A stretch of 37,073 nucleotides of DNA from Cerasicoccus arenae (GTDB lineage: Bacteria > Verrucomicrobiota > Verrucomicrobiia > Opitutales > Cerasicoccaceae): the NCBI RefSeq assembly GCF_014651635.1, contig NZ_BMXG01000029.1, positions 1 to 37,073 on the forward strand, written 5' to 3'. The position numbers and the translations under genes are program-made. Below are positions 22,572-31,671 of the stretch, one piece after another. The notes under the pieces were generated by a model, which was not told where the DNA came from, searched no databases, and saw only the letters and a list, made by a program, of their open reading frames with translations. Numbering within the stretch: the stretch's first letter is position 1; the number at the start of each line of letters is the position of its first letter.

Positions 22572-23069
22572 TCAGCCGTTGCCGTCACTGATTGGTTTTC
22601 CCGAATTGATTTTCGCTTTTTCTTCTGGGGTAGTTGGCACTAATTTCAGCAGAATAGGCACTGAATTACCGTCCTTCTCATTGGTTGCAATTAGGATTTC
22701 TTTCGCGCCGGGGGTAATCTCAGGAAATTGGGTTCTCATTTGTATTCCCGTTGTGTCAAACGGCTGCTTAAATGATCCGATCGTTAGAGTGTCCGCTTCT
22801 AATCGAATAGCAACTGGGGCGGGGCTTTTGGTTGAGTTGACCCATACTTGGGGCCCTGCAACGTCTCCCTCGAACAACTGAAGTTTGAACTGATCCTTAA
22901 GGAAGACGTTCAGGATCATCCGATTTCCAGAGCTTTCCACGCTCAAGATGCCAAGGGGCTCCTCTTTGATTGATTGGGCAGCCGGCTCACTTGGGGATTC
23001 GCCGCAGCCGGTTAACCACATGGCCAGACAAGCAAATACTAGCAAAGGGAATTTTTTAACTATTTTCAT
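22572..23069 (-). CDS. Predicted lipoprotein
   Basis: 165 aa starting at 23069, fixed by a strong GGAGGT (23073-23078). A lipoprotein signal peptide, LLVFACLAMWLTGCGES, with lipobox LTGC, then a beta-rich domain of about 130 residues (SSGNRMILNVFLKDQ, VAIRLEADTLTIGSF, AKEILIATNEKDG). No family recognised. Probably anchored in the envelope; the function is unknown. Confidence 0.8.
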   Translation of the reverse strand: MKIVKKFPLLVFACLAMWLTGCGESPSEPAAQSIKEEPLGILSVESSGNRMILNVFLKDQFKLQLFEGDVAGPQVWVNSTKSPAPVAIRLEADTLTIGSFKQPFDTTGIQMRTQFPEITPGAKEILIATNEKDGNSVPILLKLVPTTPEEKAKINSGKPISDGNG

Positions 23070-23229
23070 GATTACCTCCGAGTAACAAGATATTGGTGGA
23101 TTTCTAGATGTTATACCAATTAGGATAATATCTAAATAGAATAGTGGCAATTGCCGTATCCAGTCAAATGAGATAACTTGCCAGAAGGCAATGCTAATGG
23201 ATGCGCTGGGTGGTTCGCGCTGGGGAGGG

Positions 23230-24477
23230 CTATCCGAGGAGCTTTTGGACTTTGCGGAGGCTGGCGGTGAGGGCGTCGACTTCGGCGAGGGTGTTGTAGA
23301 AGGCGAAGGAGGCGCGGGTGGAGCCTTCGAGGCCGAAGCGAGCCCAGAGGGGCATCGTGCAGTGGTGGCCGGTGCGGATGGCGATGCCGTCCACGTCGAG
23401 CATGGTGCCGATGTCGTTGGGGTGGATGCCAGCCAGGGTGAAGGAAATCACGCTGACCTTGTGCGCGGCTTCGCCGTAAATTTGGAGCCCGTCGATAGCT
23501 TGGAGTTGCTCGGTGGCGTAGGTGAGCAGCTCGTGCTCGTAGGCGGCGAGGGCTTGTTGGTCGAGGCCCATCAGGTATTCTGCGGCTGCGCCGAGGCCGA
23601 TGGCTCCGGCGATGTGGGGCGTGCCTGCCTCGAAGCGTTCGGGGATTTGGCGGAAGGTGGTCCCGGCAAAGCTGACGCGGTCGATCATGTCGCCGCCGCC
23701 TTGGTAAGGGGGCATGGCGTTGAGCAGATCGGGCTTGCCCCAGAGGACGCCAATACCGGTCGGGCCGCAGACTTTGTGGCCGGAAAAGACAAAGAAATCG
23801 CAGCCGAGCGTGGCCACGTTGACGGGGAAATGCGCGGTCGATTGTGCGCCGTCGATGAGCACGGTGATGCCCTTGGCCTTGGCCAGCGGGATGATTTGTT
23901 CGACGGGGTTAATCGTGCCCAGCGAATTGGAAACGTGGCACAGGGCGAGCAGCTTGGTGCGGCTGGTCAGCAGGGCAGGGAGGGCGTCGAGGTCGAGCTC
24001 GCCGCGGTCGTTAATCGGGATGACGGTCACGGTGGCACCGACTTGCTCGGCCAGCATTTGCCAAGGCACGATGTTGGCGTGGTGCTCCATTTCGGAGACG
24101 AGAATTTCGTCCCCCGCCCCGATGTGTTCGCGGCCCCAAGTCGCGGCAACGAGGTTGATCGCTTCGGTGGCGTTGCGGGTAAAGATGCAGCTGCGGGCCT
24201 CGGGTGCGCCGATGAAGCGTGCGACGGATTCGCGGGCGGCCTCGTAGGCAGCAGTTGCCTCTTGGCTGAGGGCGTGCACGCCGCGGTGGATATTGGCGTT
24301 TTCGGTGCGGTAATAGCGGTCGAGCCGTTCAATGACGGCGCGTGGCTTCTGCGAGGTGGCGGCGTTGTCCAGATAGACCAACGGGTGCCCGTTGACTGTC
24401 TGCCCCAAGATGGGAAATTCCGCCCGTACTTGTGCCACATCCCACTGCGACACCAAACTGTCCTTATCTAGAATCAT
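23230..24477 (-). CDS. sufS: Cysteine desulfurase SufS
   Basis: 415 aa, normal length for a group II (SufS/CsdA) desulfurase: it removes sulfur from L-cysteine with PLP and hands it to a partner for Fe-S cluster building. Seen are the N-terminal FPILGQTVNGHPLVYLDNAAT, TRNATEAINLVA, EMEHHANIVPWQ, the PLP lysine in FSGHKVCGPTG and the active-site Cys in RTGHHCTMPLW. The last motif is the SufS loop, which needs a SufE or SufU partner. That partner gene, a cysteine-poor SufU-like one, lies 1.5 kb downstream. No SufBCD is in the window. Confidence 0.96.
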   Translation of the reverse strand: MILDKDSLVSQWDVAQVRAEFPILGQTVNGHPLVYLDNAATSQKPRAVIERLDRYYRTENANIHRGVHALSQEATAAYEAARESVARFIGAPEARSCIFTRNATEAINLVAATWGREHIGAGDEILVSEMEHHANIVPWQMLAEQVGATVTVIPINDRGELDLDALPALLTSRTKLLALCHVSNSLGTINPVEQIIPLAKAKGITVLIDGAQSTAHFPVNVATLGCDFFVFSGHKVCGPTGIGVLWGKPDLLNAMPPYQGGGDMIDRVSFAGTTFRQIPERFEAGTPHIAGAIGLGAAAEYLMGLDQQALAAYEHELLTYATEQLQAIDGLQIYGEAAHKVSVISFTLAGIHPNDIGTMLDVDGIAIRTGHHCTMPLWARFGLEGSTRASFAFYNTLAEVDALTASLRKVQKLLG

Positions 24478-24567
24478 TCTTACTTGAGACTCTAGCTCAA
24501 CAACGCCCTAATGCAATGCCGAAAGCGTGTTTTCGTGCGAAATAACGCCGCACCGTGGCGGGTGGGG

Positions 24568-25488
24568 CTACTTTACGGTGTAGCGCACATCCGGGGCGTT
24601 GAAAATGTAGCTGGGCAAGCCGGCATTGATTTCGGCATTTTCAATGGTGACGCTGGAATATTGCTCGCCATCGACCGAGGAAATGATCCGGTGCGGCATC
24701 ACCACGCCGTTGGTGTTTTGGTGGTCTGACATGCTCATGTAAACGGCTTTCTCCCCGGTGCCTTTTGCGGCTTCTTTCCGGCCGATCTCGTAGAAGCTCA
24801 TGACGTCGATGTAGGTCAGCACACGCTCTTGCTCGGTTTCGTATGCGATGACGTGGGCGGGCATGCCGCCCATGATGGTGTCTTCGAGGCGCGTGAAGTG
24901 CTCAGGCTCGGTCTCATAGCGCCACAAATAGCTGCCGATGTTGGAGGCGTCGCGGAATTGTTTTTTGTGTTCGTCGGTGAGTTGATCGAATTCGCGGGCA
25001 ACGCCGTTGCGACCAATTTGCTGGGCCCAGATGTTTTGGCCATCGAAGCCCATGTCGAAGCGCATGCCATCGTGTTCCAGGATGCGTCGGATGTAGTTTG
25101 GGCGTCGAAAATAGAGTGTGACGGCATGGACGTCGGTTGGGGCATCTTGCTCGCCCATGCTGAGGCTGGCCTTGAGTTTCAAGGTGGTGACCTCGTTGAT
25201 TTTGGTCGCTGTCAAATGGCGCACAATGATGTTTTCGAGAGTCAGATTTGCGGGGATTTGTTGAACGGGTTCGGGTTGGCTGACAACCAGTTCGACCTCC
25301 GATTGGTTTTCTTGAGCGCGTCTGTTGGCTGCATCGTTGGCGTTTCGTTTGAGCGCAAAAACGATCATATAACCAACCGCGAATACGCAGATCAGCCCAA
25401 AGAAAACCCCGGTGATGAATTTACGCGACGGTTTACGCTTACGTGACCATGAGGATCGCGATTTCGCACGGTTATTGGGAGATGGCAT
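24568..25488 (-). CDS. Membrane-anchored LolA-like protein
   Basis: 306 aa from ATG 25488 (MPSPNNRAKS): a very basic N-terminus (1-25), one TM helix (FITGVFFGLICVFAVGYMIVF), a linker, then a beta-rich domain of the LolA/outer-membrane-lipoprotein-sorting type (TTLKLKASLSMG, TLYFRRPNYIRRIL, GFDGQNIWAQQ, and the closing VMPHRIISSVDG with NAGLPSYIFNAP). In this superfamily the half-barrel binds lipid or acyl chains. Periplasmic and inner-membrane anchored, so probably not classical LolA. Downstream of the permease gene on the same strand. Confidence 0.68.
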   Translation of the reverse strand: MPSPNNRAKSRSSWSRKRKPSRKFITGVFFGLICVFAVGYMIVFALKRNANDAANRRAQENQSEVELVVSQPEPVQQIPANLTLENIIVRHLTATKINEVTTLKLKASLSMGEQDAPTDVHAVTLYFRRPNYIRRILEHDGMRFDMGFDGQNIWAQQIGRNGVAREFDQLTDEHKKQFRDASNIGSYLWRYETEPEHFTRLEDTIMGGMPAHVIAYETEQERVLTYIDVMSFYEIGRKEAAKGTGEKAVYMSMSDHQNTNGVVMPHRIISSVDGEQYSSVTIENAEINAGLPSYIFNAPDVRYTVK

Positions 25489-25609
25489 AGTAGGTAAAAT
25501 CACATTACCCACCGACCATGAAAACACTCTAATTGTAATTAAACGGCGACGATCATGTCGATCGGGTAACCGTATCTCAGTCGAGTGTCAGAGCGGCACA
25601 TGAATGGCA

Positions 25610-26773
25610 CTACTGTAACTTATGGATGCCCCAACGGATCACTAAGCCGACAGCAATGCACAGTAGCGTCGCGAGCCAAACGACCATCGGGACCCAAAAA
25701 GCCAGGAAAAGACAGGCTGCCAGCCCGAGCAGTGCCAGCCATTTCGGGTAGAGCCGTTGATCAGCGGGTAGCTTGAGCGCCGCCGCATTCAGGATCCCGT
25801 AATAGATGAGTACCGTGCAGGCGCTGAATGACCACGCCAGCTTGATGTCGCCCAGCATGCACAGGATGATGATCAGGGCACTCATGGCCAAGATTGCGCG
25901 CGTGGGCTCTTTGTTTTTATCAAGCTTTTTCAGTGCCGGGGCAACGTCTCCACGCCGTGCCATTGCGAGCAGCACGCGTGACAGGCCCAGAATTAGATTC
26001 AGCAAAACGCCGAGTAGCGCGACATAGCCCGCGACTTGAAACAGCTTGGTTGGCACTGTGCCGCGCAGCCACGCGAGCGTCACGCCGACATAGAGCACGG
26101 CGGAAATGATCAGCGTAATGACCATCGCACGAGGGATATTTTTCTGCGGTTCGATGATTTCCTCCCCCATGGTCGCGATGCGACCATAGCCTGTGTAGGC
26201 GACAAAAACCAGTGCGCAGGCCTCTAGCACGTTGCGGAGGGAGAACTCGGGCCTCGTCAATGCTGGGCCATCGCCTCCGGGGGCAAAGATCAGGCTGAGC
26301 AGACCTGCAATGGTGATCGTGAGGATCGCGGCGTTGACCTGATTACTGCGGCGCAGGCCGAAGATGATCGTGGCCGTGACGACCAGCACGACGGCGACCG
26401 CGCAGGCAACGCGATTTTCTGGCCGAAAAAATGTCCCAATCGCAAGAGCGGCTGTGGCGGCGCTGGCGCTTTTGGCCAATAGAAAGAGCAGGCCCGCGGA
26501 GAAGCCTGCCGAGGGGTGCAACAGGCGATAGCCGTATTCATAGGCACCACCCGAGACGGGATAGGCGGCGGCTAATTGCGCGCTGTTTAGCCCGTTGACC
26601 GTTGCCACCAGTGCGCCGATGCCGACCGCGAGCAGTACCCAGTCACCCGTTTGCAGGGTTGCCATCGATAAGATGACAAAAACGCCTGTGCCAAGGATTG
26701 AGCCTAAACCCAGGAAAATTGCGCCTTTGACGTCTGCGGTGCGTTTTAACGCGGTGGATGTCTTGTCCGCCAT
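25610..26773 (-). CDS. APC-superfamily amino acid permease
   Basis: 387 aa from ATG 26773 (MADKTSTALK). Hydrophobic with about 11-12 TM helices. Family features: GAIFLGLGSILGTGVFVI in TM1 (the broken helix with G-x-x-x-G), NGLNSAQLAAAYPVSGGAYEYG in TM2-3 (read as two parts), AYTGYGRIATMGEEIIEPQKNIPRA in TM6 to loop. It imports or exchanges amino acids or amines; the substrate is not predictable. Shorter than most members, which reach 430-480 aa. Divergent from the small plus-strand ORF at 26876. Confidence 0.85.
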   Translation of the reverse strand: MADKTSTALKRTADVKGAIFLGLGSILGTGVFVILSMATLQTGDWVLLAVGIGALVATVNGLNSAQLAAAYPVSGGAYEYGYRLLHPSAGFSAGLLFLLAKSASAATAALAIGTFFRPENRVACAVAVVLVVTATIIFGLRRSNQVNAAILTITIAGLLSLIFAPGGDGPALTRPEFSLRNVLEACALVFVAYTGYGRIATMGEEIIEPQKNIPRAMVITLIISAVLYVGVTLAWLRGTVPTKLFQVAGYVALLGVLLNLILGLSRVLLAMARRGDVAPALKKLDKNKEPTRAILAMSALIIILCMLGDIKLAWSFSACTVLIYYGILNAAALKLPADQRLYPKWLALLGLAACLFLAFWVPMVVWLATLLCIAVGLVIRWGIHKLQ

Positions 26774-26875
26774 GGCCTCATCACGAACGCCCCACAGCAC
26801 AAAGACAAGCCTCGCCTATAAAATTATCAGTAAGTTGTAATGGCCAGCCAACGCCCTATTCGCTAAGCTACTCTC

Positions 26876-26953
26876 ATGTCATTACTCCTCGTTGTCGCCG
26901 TTGTTATCGTTCTCGTTGCTATTGTGGCAATGATTGTCTTCAACCAAAAGTAG
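26876..26953 (+). CDS. 25-aa single-TM micropeptide
   Basis: MSLLLVVAVVIVLVAIVAM followed by IVFNQK and a stop: one uninterrupted membrane helix with a short polar end. The next gene starts 2 nt after its stop, which suggests co-translation. No Shine-Dalgarno is seen. Third positions are C/T-rich, as in real genes. Confidence 0.55.
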   Translation: MSLLLVVAVVIVLVAIVAMIVFNQK

Positions 26954-26955
26954 CC

Positions 26956-27543
26956 ATGAAGCAGTATCCGCAACTTGCCGCCGAGTTAAATGTACCGCTG
27001 CTGGGTGGCGACGCCTATATGCCCGGCATCCCGCTGCTCAACCTGATCAAACGCCCGCTCCATGTCGAAGGCGAGTATCGCGGTCGGCATTTGAAAATCT
27101 ATGATTTCACGCGTGGTTCAGGACAAAACAGCTCAGCACATCATGCGGTACGCCTCAGCCTCAACCAGCCAACGACACTTTCGTTCAAGCTCGGAGTGGA
27201 GGGCTTTTTCGCCAAAATTGGCAAGGCCGTTGGGATGCAGGACATCGAAACCAGTGATCCTGTTTTTGACGCCGCCTTTGTTGTTAAGTGCAGTGACACA
27301 AACTTTGTCCACGGGGCTTTGTTGCCGGAGATTCGCCAAGAGTTTCTCAACATCAAAGAGCGTTGGCCCAAGGGATTCGGATCGATCTCGCTCAATGGCG
27401 GCATGTTTGGTGGTAAGGATTCCGTGCTCATCTACGAGGAATACGGGTCCTTGCGCAAGGACGCTGACCGCCAACGCGCCGGTGCCCTCGCTAGCGCAAT
27501 GAGTGATCTGGCCGCTGCAATTGAAGTTTACACCGCGCCTTAA
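26956..27543 (+). CDS. Unknown soluble protein, DUF3137-like pattern
   Basis: 195 aa from ATG 26956; the open frame extends upstream but would swallow the micropeptide in another frame. The middle has VEGEYRGRHLKIYDF, TSDPVFDAAFVVKCSD and ALLPEIRQEFLNI, an order reminiscent of DUF3137-type proteins (E-G-x-Y-R-G-R..., F-D-x-x-F-x-V-x). No signal peptide. The adjoining 25-aa TM peptide may tether or partner it. Function unknown. Confidence 0.72.
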   Translation: MKQYPQLAAELNVPLLGGDAYMPGIPLLNLIKRPLHVEGEYRGRHLKIYDFTRGSGQNSSAHHAVRLSLNQPTTLSFKLGVEGFFAKIGKAVGMQDIETSDPVFDAAFVVKCSDTNFVHGALLPEIRQEFLNIKERWPKGFGSISLNGGMFGGKDSVLIYEEYGSLRKDADRQRAGALASAMSDLAAAIEVYTAP

Positions 27544-27587
27544 CCATTTTTCTGGCCAAATGAAGCCGCATGGCATCCAATGACGTC

Positions 27588-28088
27588 ATGAAACAAATAC
27601 TGATTGCCATCTCCCTCGCTGCAACCCTCGCCCTCGTCGGTTGCTCTGATAAATCTGACGCCGAAAAGGCCGCCAAGGAAGCCAAGGAAAACGCTTCGTC
27701 TACACTCGACACCTTGTCGAAAAGCGTGGAAGAAGGCGCTGACACCGTCGGCGACAAGGCCAAAGAGCTGACTGCTGATGTCAAAAATTGGTCTTCCGAG
27801 CAGAAGGCTGAAGCCATCGCCAAGTTCAAGCAGTCGGGCGACGCACTGGATACCCAGTGGAAGATGCTCGCAGTCAAGGCCAGCAGCCTCAAGGGTGCTG
27901 CCAAGGACCAATGGGAAAAGGCAGAAGGCCAGTGGGACGACGCGAAGGATGATTACTCCGATGCGCTTGACGACATGAAGGACGCCACTGCTGAAGACTG
28001 GAGCACGGTCGAAACCAAGCTCAAGGCCGCCTGGACATCCATGGAAGCCGCCTTCAAAAACGCAACCGCTGCATTGCAAAGCAAGTAA
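27588..28088 (+). CDS. Coiled-coil lipoprotein
   Basis: 166 aa from ATG 27588 (MKQILIAISLAATLALVGC), a lipoprotein signal with lipobox LVGC. The rest is charged, Ala/Lys/Asp/Glu-rich and helical throughout (DAEKAAKEAKENASSTLDT, AKDQWEKAEGQWDDAKDDY), like late-embryogenesis- or apolipoprotein-type amphipathic repeats. No enzymatic motif. Likely an envelope structural or stress protein; followed by a good terminator. Confidence 0.8.
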   Translation: MKQILIAISLAATLALVGCSDKSDAEKAAKEAKENASSTLDTLSKSVEEGADTVGDKAKELTADVKNWSSEQKAEAIAKFKQSGDALDTQWKMLAVKASSLKGAAKDQWEKAEGQWDDAKDDYSDALDDMKDATAEDWSTVETKLKAAWTSMEAAFKNATAALQSK

Positions 28089-28105
28089 CGGCTCGCATTT
28101 TTTAC

Positions 28106-28141
28106 ATCGGCCGCGGACCCGATCGGACCGTGGCCGATTTT
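28106..28141 (+). terminator. Rho-independent terminator after the coiled-coil lipoprotein
   Basis: ATCGGCC (28106-28112) pairs with GGCCGAT (28132-28138), with inner CGG/CCG pairs, followed by TTTTGT. Confidence 0.8.
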
Positions 28142-28166
28142 GTATCCTTACTTCCCATTCGTAACG

Positions 28167-30758
28167 ATGCCTCCGCAGAAGAAAGCCGCCCGGGAAACTC
28201 CCATGATGCAGCAGTACTGGCGCTATCGCCGGGAAGACCCACGGGTTCCCAGTGATGCGCTTATTCTGTTTCGCTTGGGCGATTTCTATGAGATGTTCCA
28301 CAGCGACGCCGAGGAAGGCGCGCGCCTGTTGGGCATTACGCTGACCCAGCGCAGCGGCTACCCAATGGCGGGCATCCCGTATCACGCTCGCGATACCTAC
28401 TTGCCCAAGTTGCTCAGCCAGGGGATCAAGGTCGCGATTGTCGACCAGATCGAAACACCGAAGCCTGGCAAACTCGTGGAGCGTGATCTCACTCGTGTGC
28501 TCACGCCCGGCACCACGCTGGAAGAGCACCAGCTCGACGCTCGGCGTAACCATTACCTGCTCGCCTTGACCAGTGACAAGAAGGGCAATTTTCATGCGGC
28601 TTGGTTAGACCTTTCCACGGGCGAATTTCAGATCGCCAGCGAAGCTTCGCCCAAGCGGCTGATGTCGTTGTTTCATTCAATCGATCCGAAGGAAATTTTG
28701 CTGCCGGAAAATACTTCCAGCCGCTGGGCGCACGAGGAATCCATCCGTGATTGGCATCAAGATTTTGACTATTACTGCGAGTCGCGGCCCGTTACGATTT
28801 TGCCGGATTATCAGTTTGAAACCGACTCCGGCGCTCGCGCAGTGCTGGATTCACTGGGCGTGCTGAACCTGAATGGCTTCGGCCTCGACGTGTCTCACCC
28901 GGCGCTTGGCAGCGCAGGCGCGTTGATCGCCTATGCGACGGACACCCTTTGCGCGCCGCCGAAAAACCTGCGCCAAATCAAGGAATATCACACGCGCCGC
29001 GCCCTGTTGCTGGACCCAGCAACCCTGCGCAATTTGGAGATTTTCCAAAGCTCACAAGGCGGGCGCAACGGTTCCTTGATTTATGCGATTGACCAGACCG
29101 TTACCGCCGCGGGCGGTCGCCTGCTGGAGCAATGGCTGGCTTCACCATTACTGGACCTTGGCGAGCTAAATCGCCGACAACAAGCCGTAGCAGACTTCCA
29201 CGCTGAGCCCACGCGTTGCGCCGCCTTAGCAGATTTACTGAAGGGCATCCGCGACATCACGCGGATTTTGGGCCGCTTGCAGAACCGCATCCGCAATCCA
29301 CGTGAGCTGGGCGGCGTGCGTGACACGATCAACCAACTGCCCGCGATTCGCACTGAGCTGGCAGGATTTGCCGGTGCCGAAGCTCAAGCTTTGCATTGCA
29401 ACGTGAGTCCGTTTGACGAGTTGCGCGACCACTTGGCAGCTGCGTTGGCTGACGAACTGCCCAGTAATTTATCGGAGGGCGGCGTGATTCGCGATGGCTT
29501 CGATAGCGAGCTGGATCACCTGCGAAGCCTGACACGTGACAGTAAGATTTGGCTGAGTGAATTCGAGGCAGGTGAACGCGAACGCACGGGCATCAAGAGC
29601 CTCAAAGTTCGTTACAACGGCGCGTTTGGCTATTTCATCGAACTGACCAAGTCTACCACCGCTCAGGCACCTGCGGACTACATTCGCAAGCAGACGATGA
29701 AGAACGCCGAGCGCTACGTCACCGAGGAGCTGAGGCAAAAGGAGAAGGAAATTCTCCACGCCGAGGAAAAAGCGTTCGCTCGCGAAGAGTCGTTGTTTCA
29801 AGATCTCGTTGCCCGCATTTTAGAAGACGCATCAATGTTGGAAGAAACCGCCGCCGCCCTTGCGCAGGCCGACGTGTTTATTGGCTGGGCGCAGCTCGCC
29901 CGTATTTGGGACTATTGCCGCCCCAAACTCAGCGATGACGATGTTTTAGACATCGAACAGGGCCGGCACCCCGTCGTCGAGCAGATGATCAAGGCCGACC
30001 GTTTGGGCCTGCGCGGCGCGCATAGCTTCGTGCCCAACGACACCTTGCTGACCGCAGGCGTGGAGCAAATTGCTTTACTCACCGGGCCGAACATGGCCGG
30101 TAAATCGACCTACATTCGACAGGTTGCGTTGATTGCCCTGCTCGCGCAGATCGGCTGCTGGGTCCCGGCGCGGCGTTGCCACATCGGCGTGGTTGATCGC
30201 ATCTTTTCACGTGTTGGCGCTAGTGATGAGCTCGCCCGCGGGAACTCCACCTTCATGGTCGAGATGAACGAGACCGCGAACATCCTTAACAACGCCACTG
30301 AGCGCAGCCTGATCATACTCGACGAGATTGGGCGCGGCACCTCGACTTACGATGGCTTGAGCATTGCCTGGGCCGTCGTGGAGCATCTCCATGGCGAAGG
30401 CGAATGTGGCCCGCGGACCTTGTTTGCGACGCATTACCACGAAGTCACGCAGCTCGAAAACACGCTCCCGCGACTGCGGAATTTTTCGGTTTCCGTGAAA
30501 GAATGGGCGGACGAAATTCGCTTCATCCACACGGTGGTCCCTGGTGCGGCGGACCGCTCCTACGGCATCCAAGTCGCCCGTTTGGCGGGTCTCCCAGCCA
30601 GTGTCATCGCCCGGGCTAAGGTCGTCTTGGAAGAGTTGGAAAGCGAGGGGAACGTCCTCCGCGAGACTTTGCGCGAGCCGGGCAGAATCCCCCCCCGTGC
30701 GAAGGCCCCGAAACCGCCCAAGCCTTTGGAGAACGACGATCAACTGGCGCTGTTTTAA
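28167..30758 (+). CDS. mutS: DNA mismatch repair protein MutS
   Basis: 863 aa from MPPQKKAARE. The mismatch-reading domain I shows GDFYEMF (Phe40-x-Glu42 intercalation motif). The ABC-type ATPase at the C-terminus has Walker A GPNMAGKST (640-648), SVIFSRVGASDEL-type N2 region (IFSRVGASDELARGNSTF), Walker B LIILDEIGRGTSTYDG (Asp719, Glu720) and the H-loop FATHYHE. It finds base mismatches and small loops and, with MutL (not in the window), triggers repair. The C-terminal tail contains a C8 tract (30689-30696, coding IPPR). The length is normal. Confidence 0.98.
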   Translation: MPPQKKAARETPMMQQYWRYRREDPRVPSDALILFRLGDFYEMFHSDAEEGARLLGITLTQRSGYPMAGIPYHARDTYLPKLLSQGIKVAIVDQIETPKPGKLVERDLTRVLTPGTTLEEHQLDARRNHYLLALTSDKKGNFHAAWLDLSTGEFQIASEASPKRLMSLFHSIDPKEILLPENTSSRWAHEESIRDWHQDFDYYCESRPVTILPDYQFETDSGARAVLDSLGVLNLNGFGLDVSHPALGSAGALIAYATDTLCAPPKNLRQIKEYHTRRALLLDPATLRNLEIFQSSQGGRNGSLIYAIDQTVTAAGGRLLEQWLASPLLDLGELNRRQQAVADFHAEPTRCAALADLLKGIRDITRILGRLQNRIRNPRELGGVRDTINQLPAIRTELAGFAGAEAQALHCNVSPFDELRDHLAAALADELPSNLSEGGVIRDGFDSELDHLRSLTRDSKIWLSEFEAGERERTGIKSLKVRYNGAFGYFIELTKSTTAQAPADYIRKQTMKNAERYVTEELRQKEKEILHAEEKAFAREESLFQDLVARILEDASMLEETAAALAQADVFIGWAQLARIWDYCRPKLSDDDVLDIEQGRHPVVEQMIKADRLGLRGAHSFVPNDTLLTAGVEQIALLTGPNMAGKSTYIRQVALIALLAQIGCWVPARRCHIGVVDRIFSRVGASDELARGNSTFMVEMNETANILNNATERSLIILDEIGRGTSTYDGLSIAWAVVEHLHGEGECGPRTLFATHYHEVTQLENTLPRLRNFSVSVKEWADEIRFIHTVVPGAADRSYGIQVARLAGLPASVIARAKVVLEELESEGNVLRETLREPGRIPPRAKAPKPPKPLENDDQLALF

Positions 30759-30813
30759 CCGTTTTGTACATGGAAGCGCCGCGACTCCTCGAGGGTTCTT
30801 CCGGTAACCAATA

Positions 30814-31605
30814 ATGAGCACGCACTTCACCACTTACCCGATTTTCGGGCCCAACGCAGACTTGATCAGCCCGGACGAGCTGCCCAACTGGGTGCTCGTT
30901 AATGACGACGACCTGCTGGCCATCGACAAGCCTGGGTGGGTCGTTTGCCACCCTTCCAAGAATGGCCCATGGTCGAGTCTGGTGGGTGCCTGCCGTGAGT
31001 GGACTGGCCTGGAGACCCTACACCTCATTGCCCGGCTGGATCGGGAAACGAGCGGCGTTATCCTCTTGGCTAAGCATAAAGCCGCCGCCCGTAAGCTCCA
31101 GATGGCGTTTCAGGAGCGCGAGGTCGAGAAAAGCTATCACGCGATTTTAGAGGGCGAAATGACGGAGGCGGTCAGCGTGGATCAACGGTTGGCTAAGGAT
31201 TTGGAGTCGCCAGTTGCGGCAAAAGTCACGGTGCGCCGGTCGAATTCCTCGCAACGCGCGATCACGCATTTTGCACCGCTAGCTGCTGCCAACGGCTATA
31301 CATTGGCGCAAGTAACGCTGGAAACGGGCCGCAAACACCAGATCCGCGCTCATGCTGAATGGCTGGAGCATAAGATTGTCGGCGACAAAATTTACGGGCC
31401 CGACGACACGCTTTTCCTAGAGTTCATCGAGCATGGCTGGACGGAGCGACTAGCTGCGAGCTTGCCCATGCGCCGTCAGGCACTGCATTGCACGGAGCTG
31501 AAATTTACCGACGGTTTGACCTTTCGTGCCCCTTTGGCCTGGGATATGGCACAGTTCGTCCACGAGCGCATGGGGCTCTCCGAATTGCCGGAAGTTTGTC
31601 GCTGA
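30814..31605 (+). CDS. RluA-family pseudouridine synthase
   Basis: 263 aa. Family motifs: DDDLLAIDKPGWVVCHP at the N-terminus, the catalytic ARLDRETSGVILLAK with the nucleophilic Asp, EKSYHAILEG, and LETGRKHQIRAHAEWLEHKIVGDKIYG (read in two parts). No S4 domain precedes the catalytic core. It isomerises uridine in rRNA or tRNA; the target cannot be told from the sequence. 55 nt after mutS on the same strand. Confidence 0.93.
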   Translation: MSTHFTTYPIFGPNADLISPDELPNWVLVNDDDLLAIDKPGWVVCHPSKNGPWSSLVGACREWTGLETLHLIARLDRETSGVILLAKHKAAARKLQMAFQEREVEKSYHAILEGEMTEAVSVDQRLAKDLESPVAAKVTVRRSNSSQRAITHFAPLAAANGYTLAQVTLETGRKHQIRAHAEWLEHKIVGDKIYGPDDTLFLEFIEHGWTERLAASLPMRRQALHCTELKFTDGLTFRAPLAWDMAQFVHERMGLSELPEVCR

Positions 31606-31671
31606 CAATTCGATTTCGCGGACTTGACCCATCGCCGCATGGGGACAAGACTGTGAATAAGTGTGATCACT

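Noticed and set aside
23191-24471. A 426-aa plus-strand frame
   Set aside because: It is the antisense of sufS, whose motifs and full length are unmistakable; the product is low-complexity Gly/Val/Asp, typical of a GC-rich shadow.
27540-28595. A 351-aa minus-strand frame
   Set aside because: Antisense to the coiled-coil lipoprotein and mutS, and it runs through a terminator.
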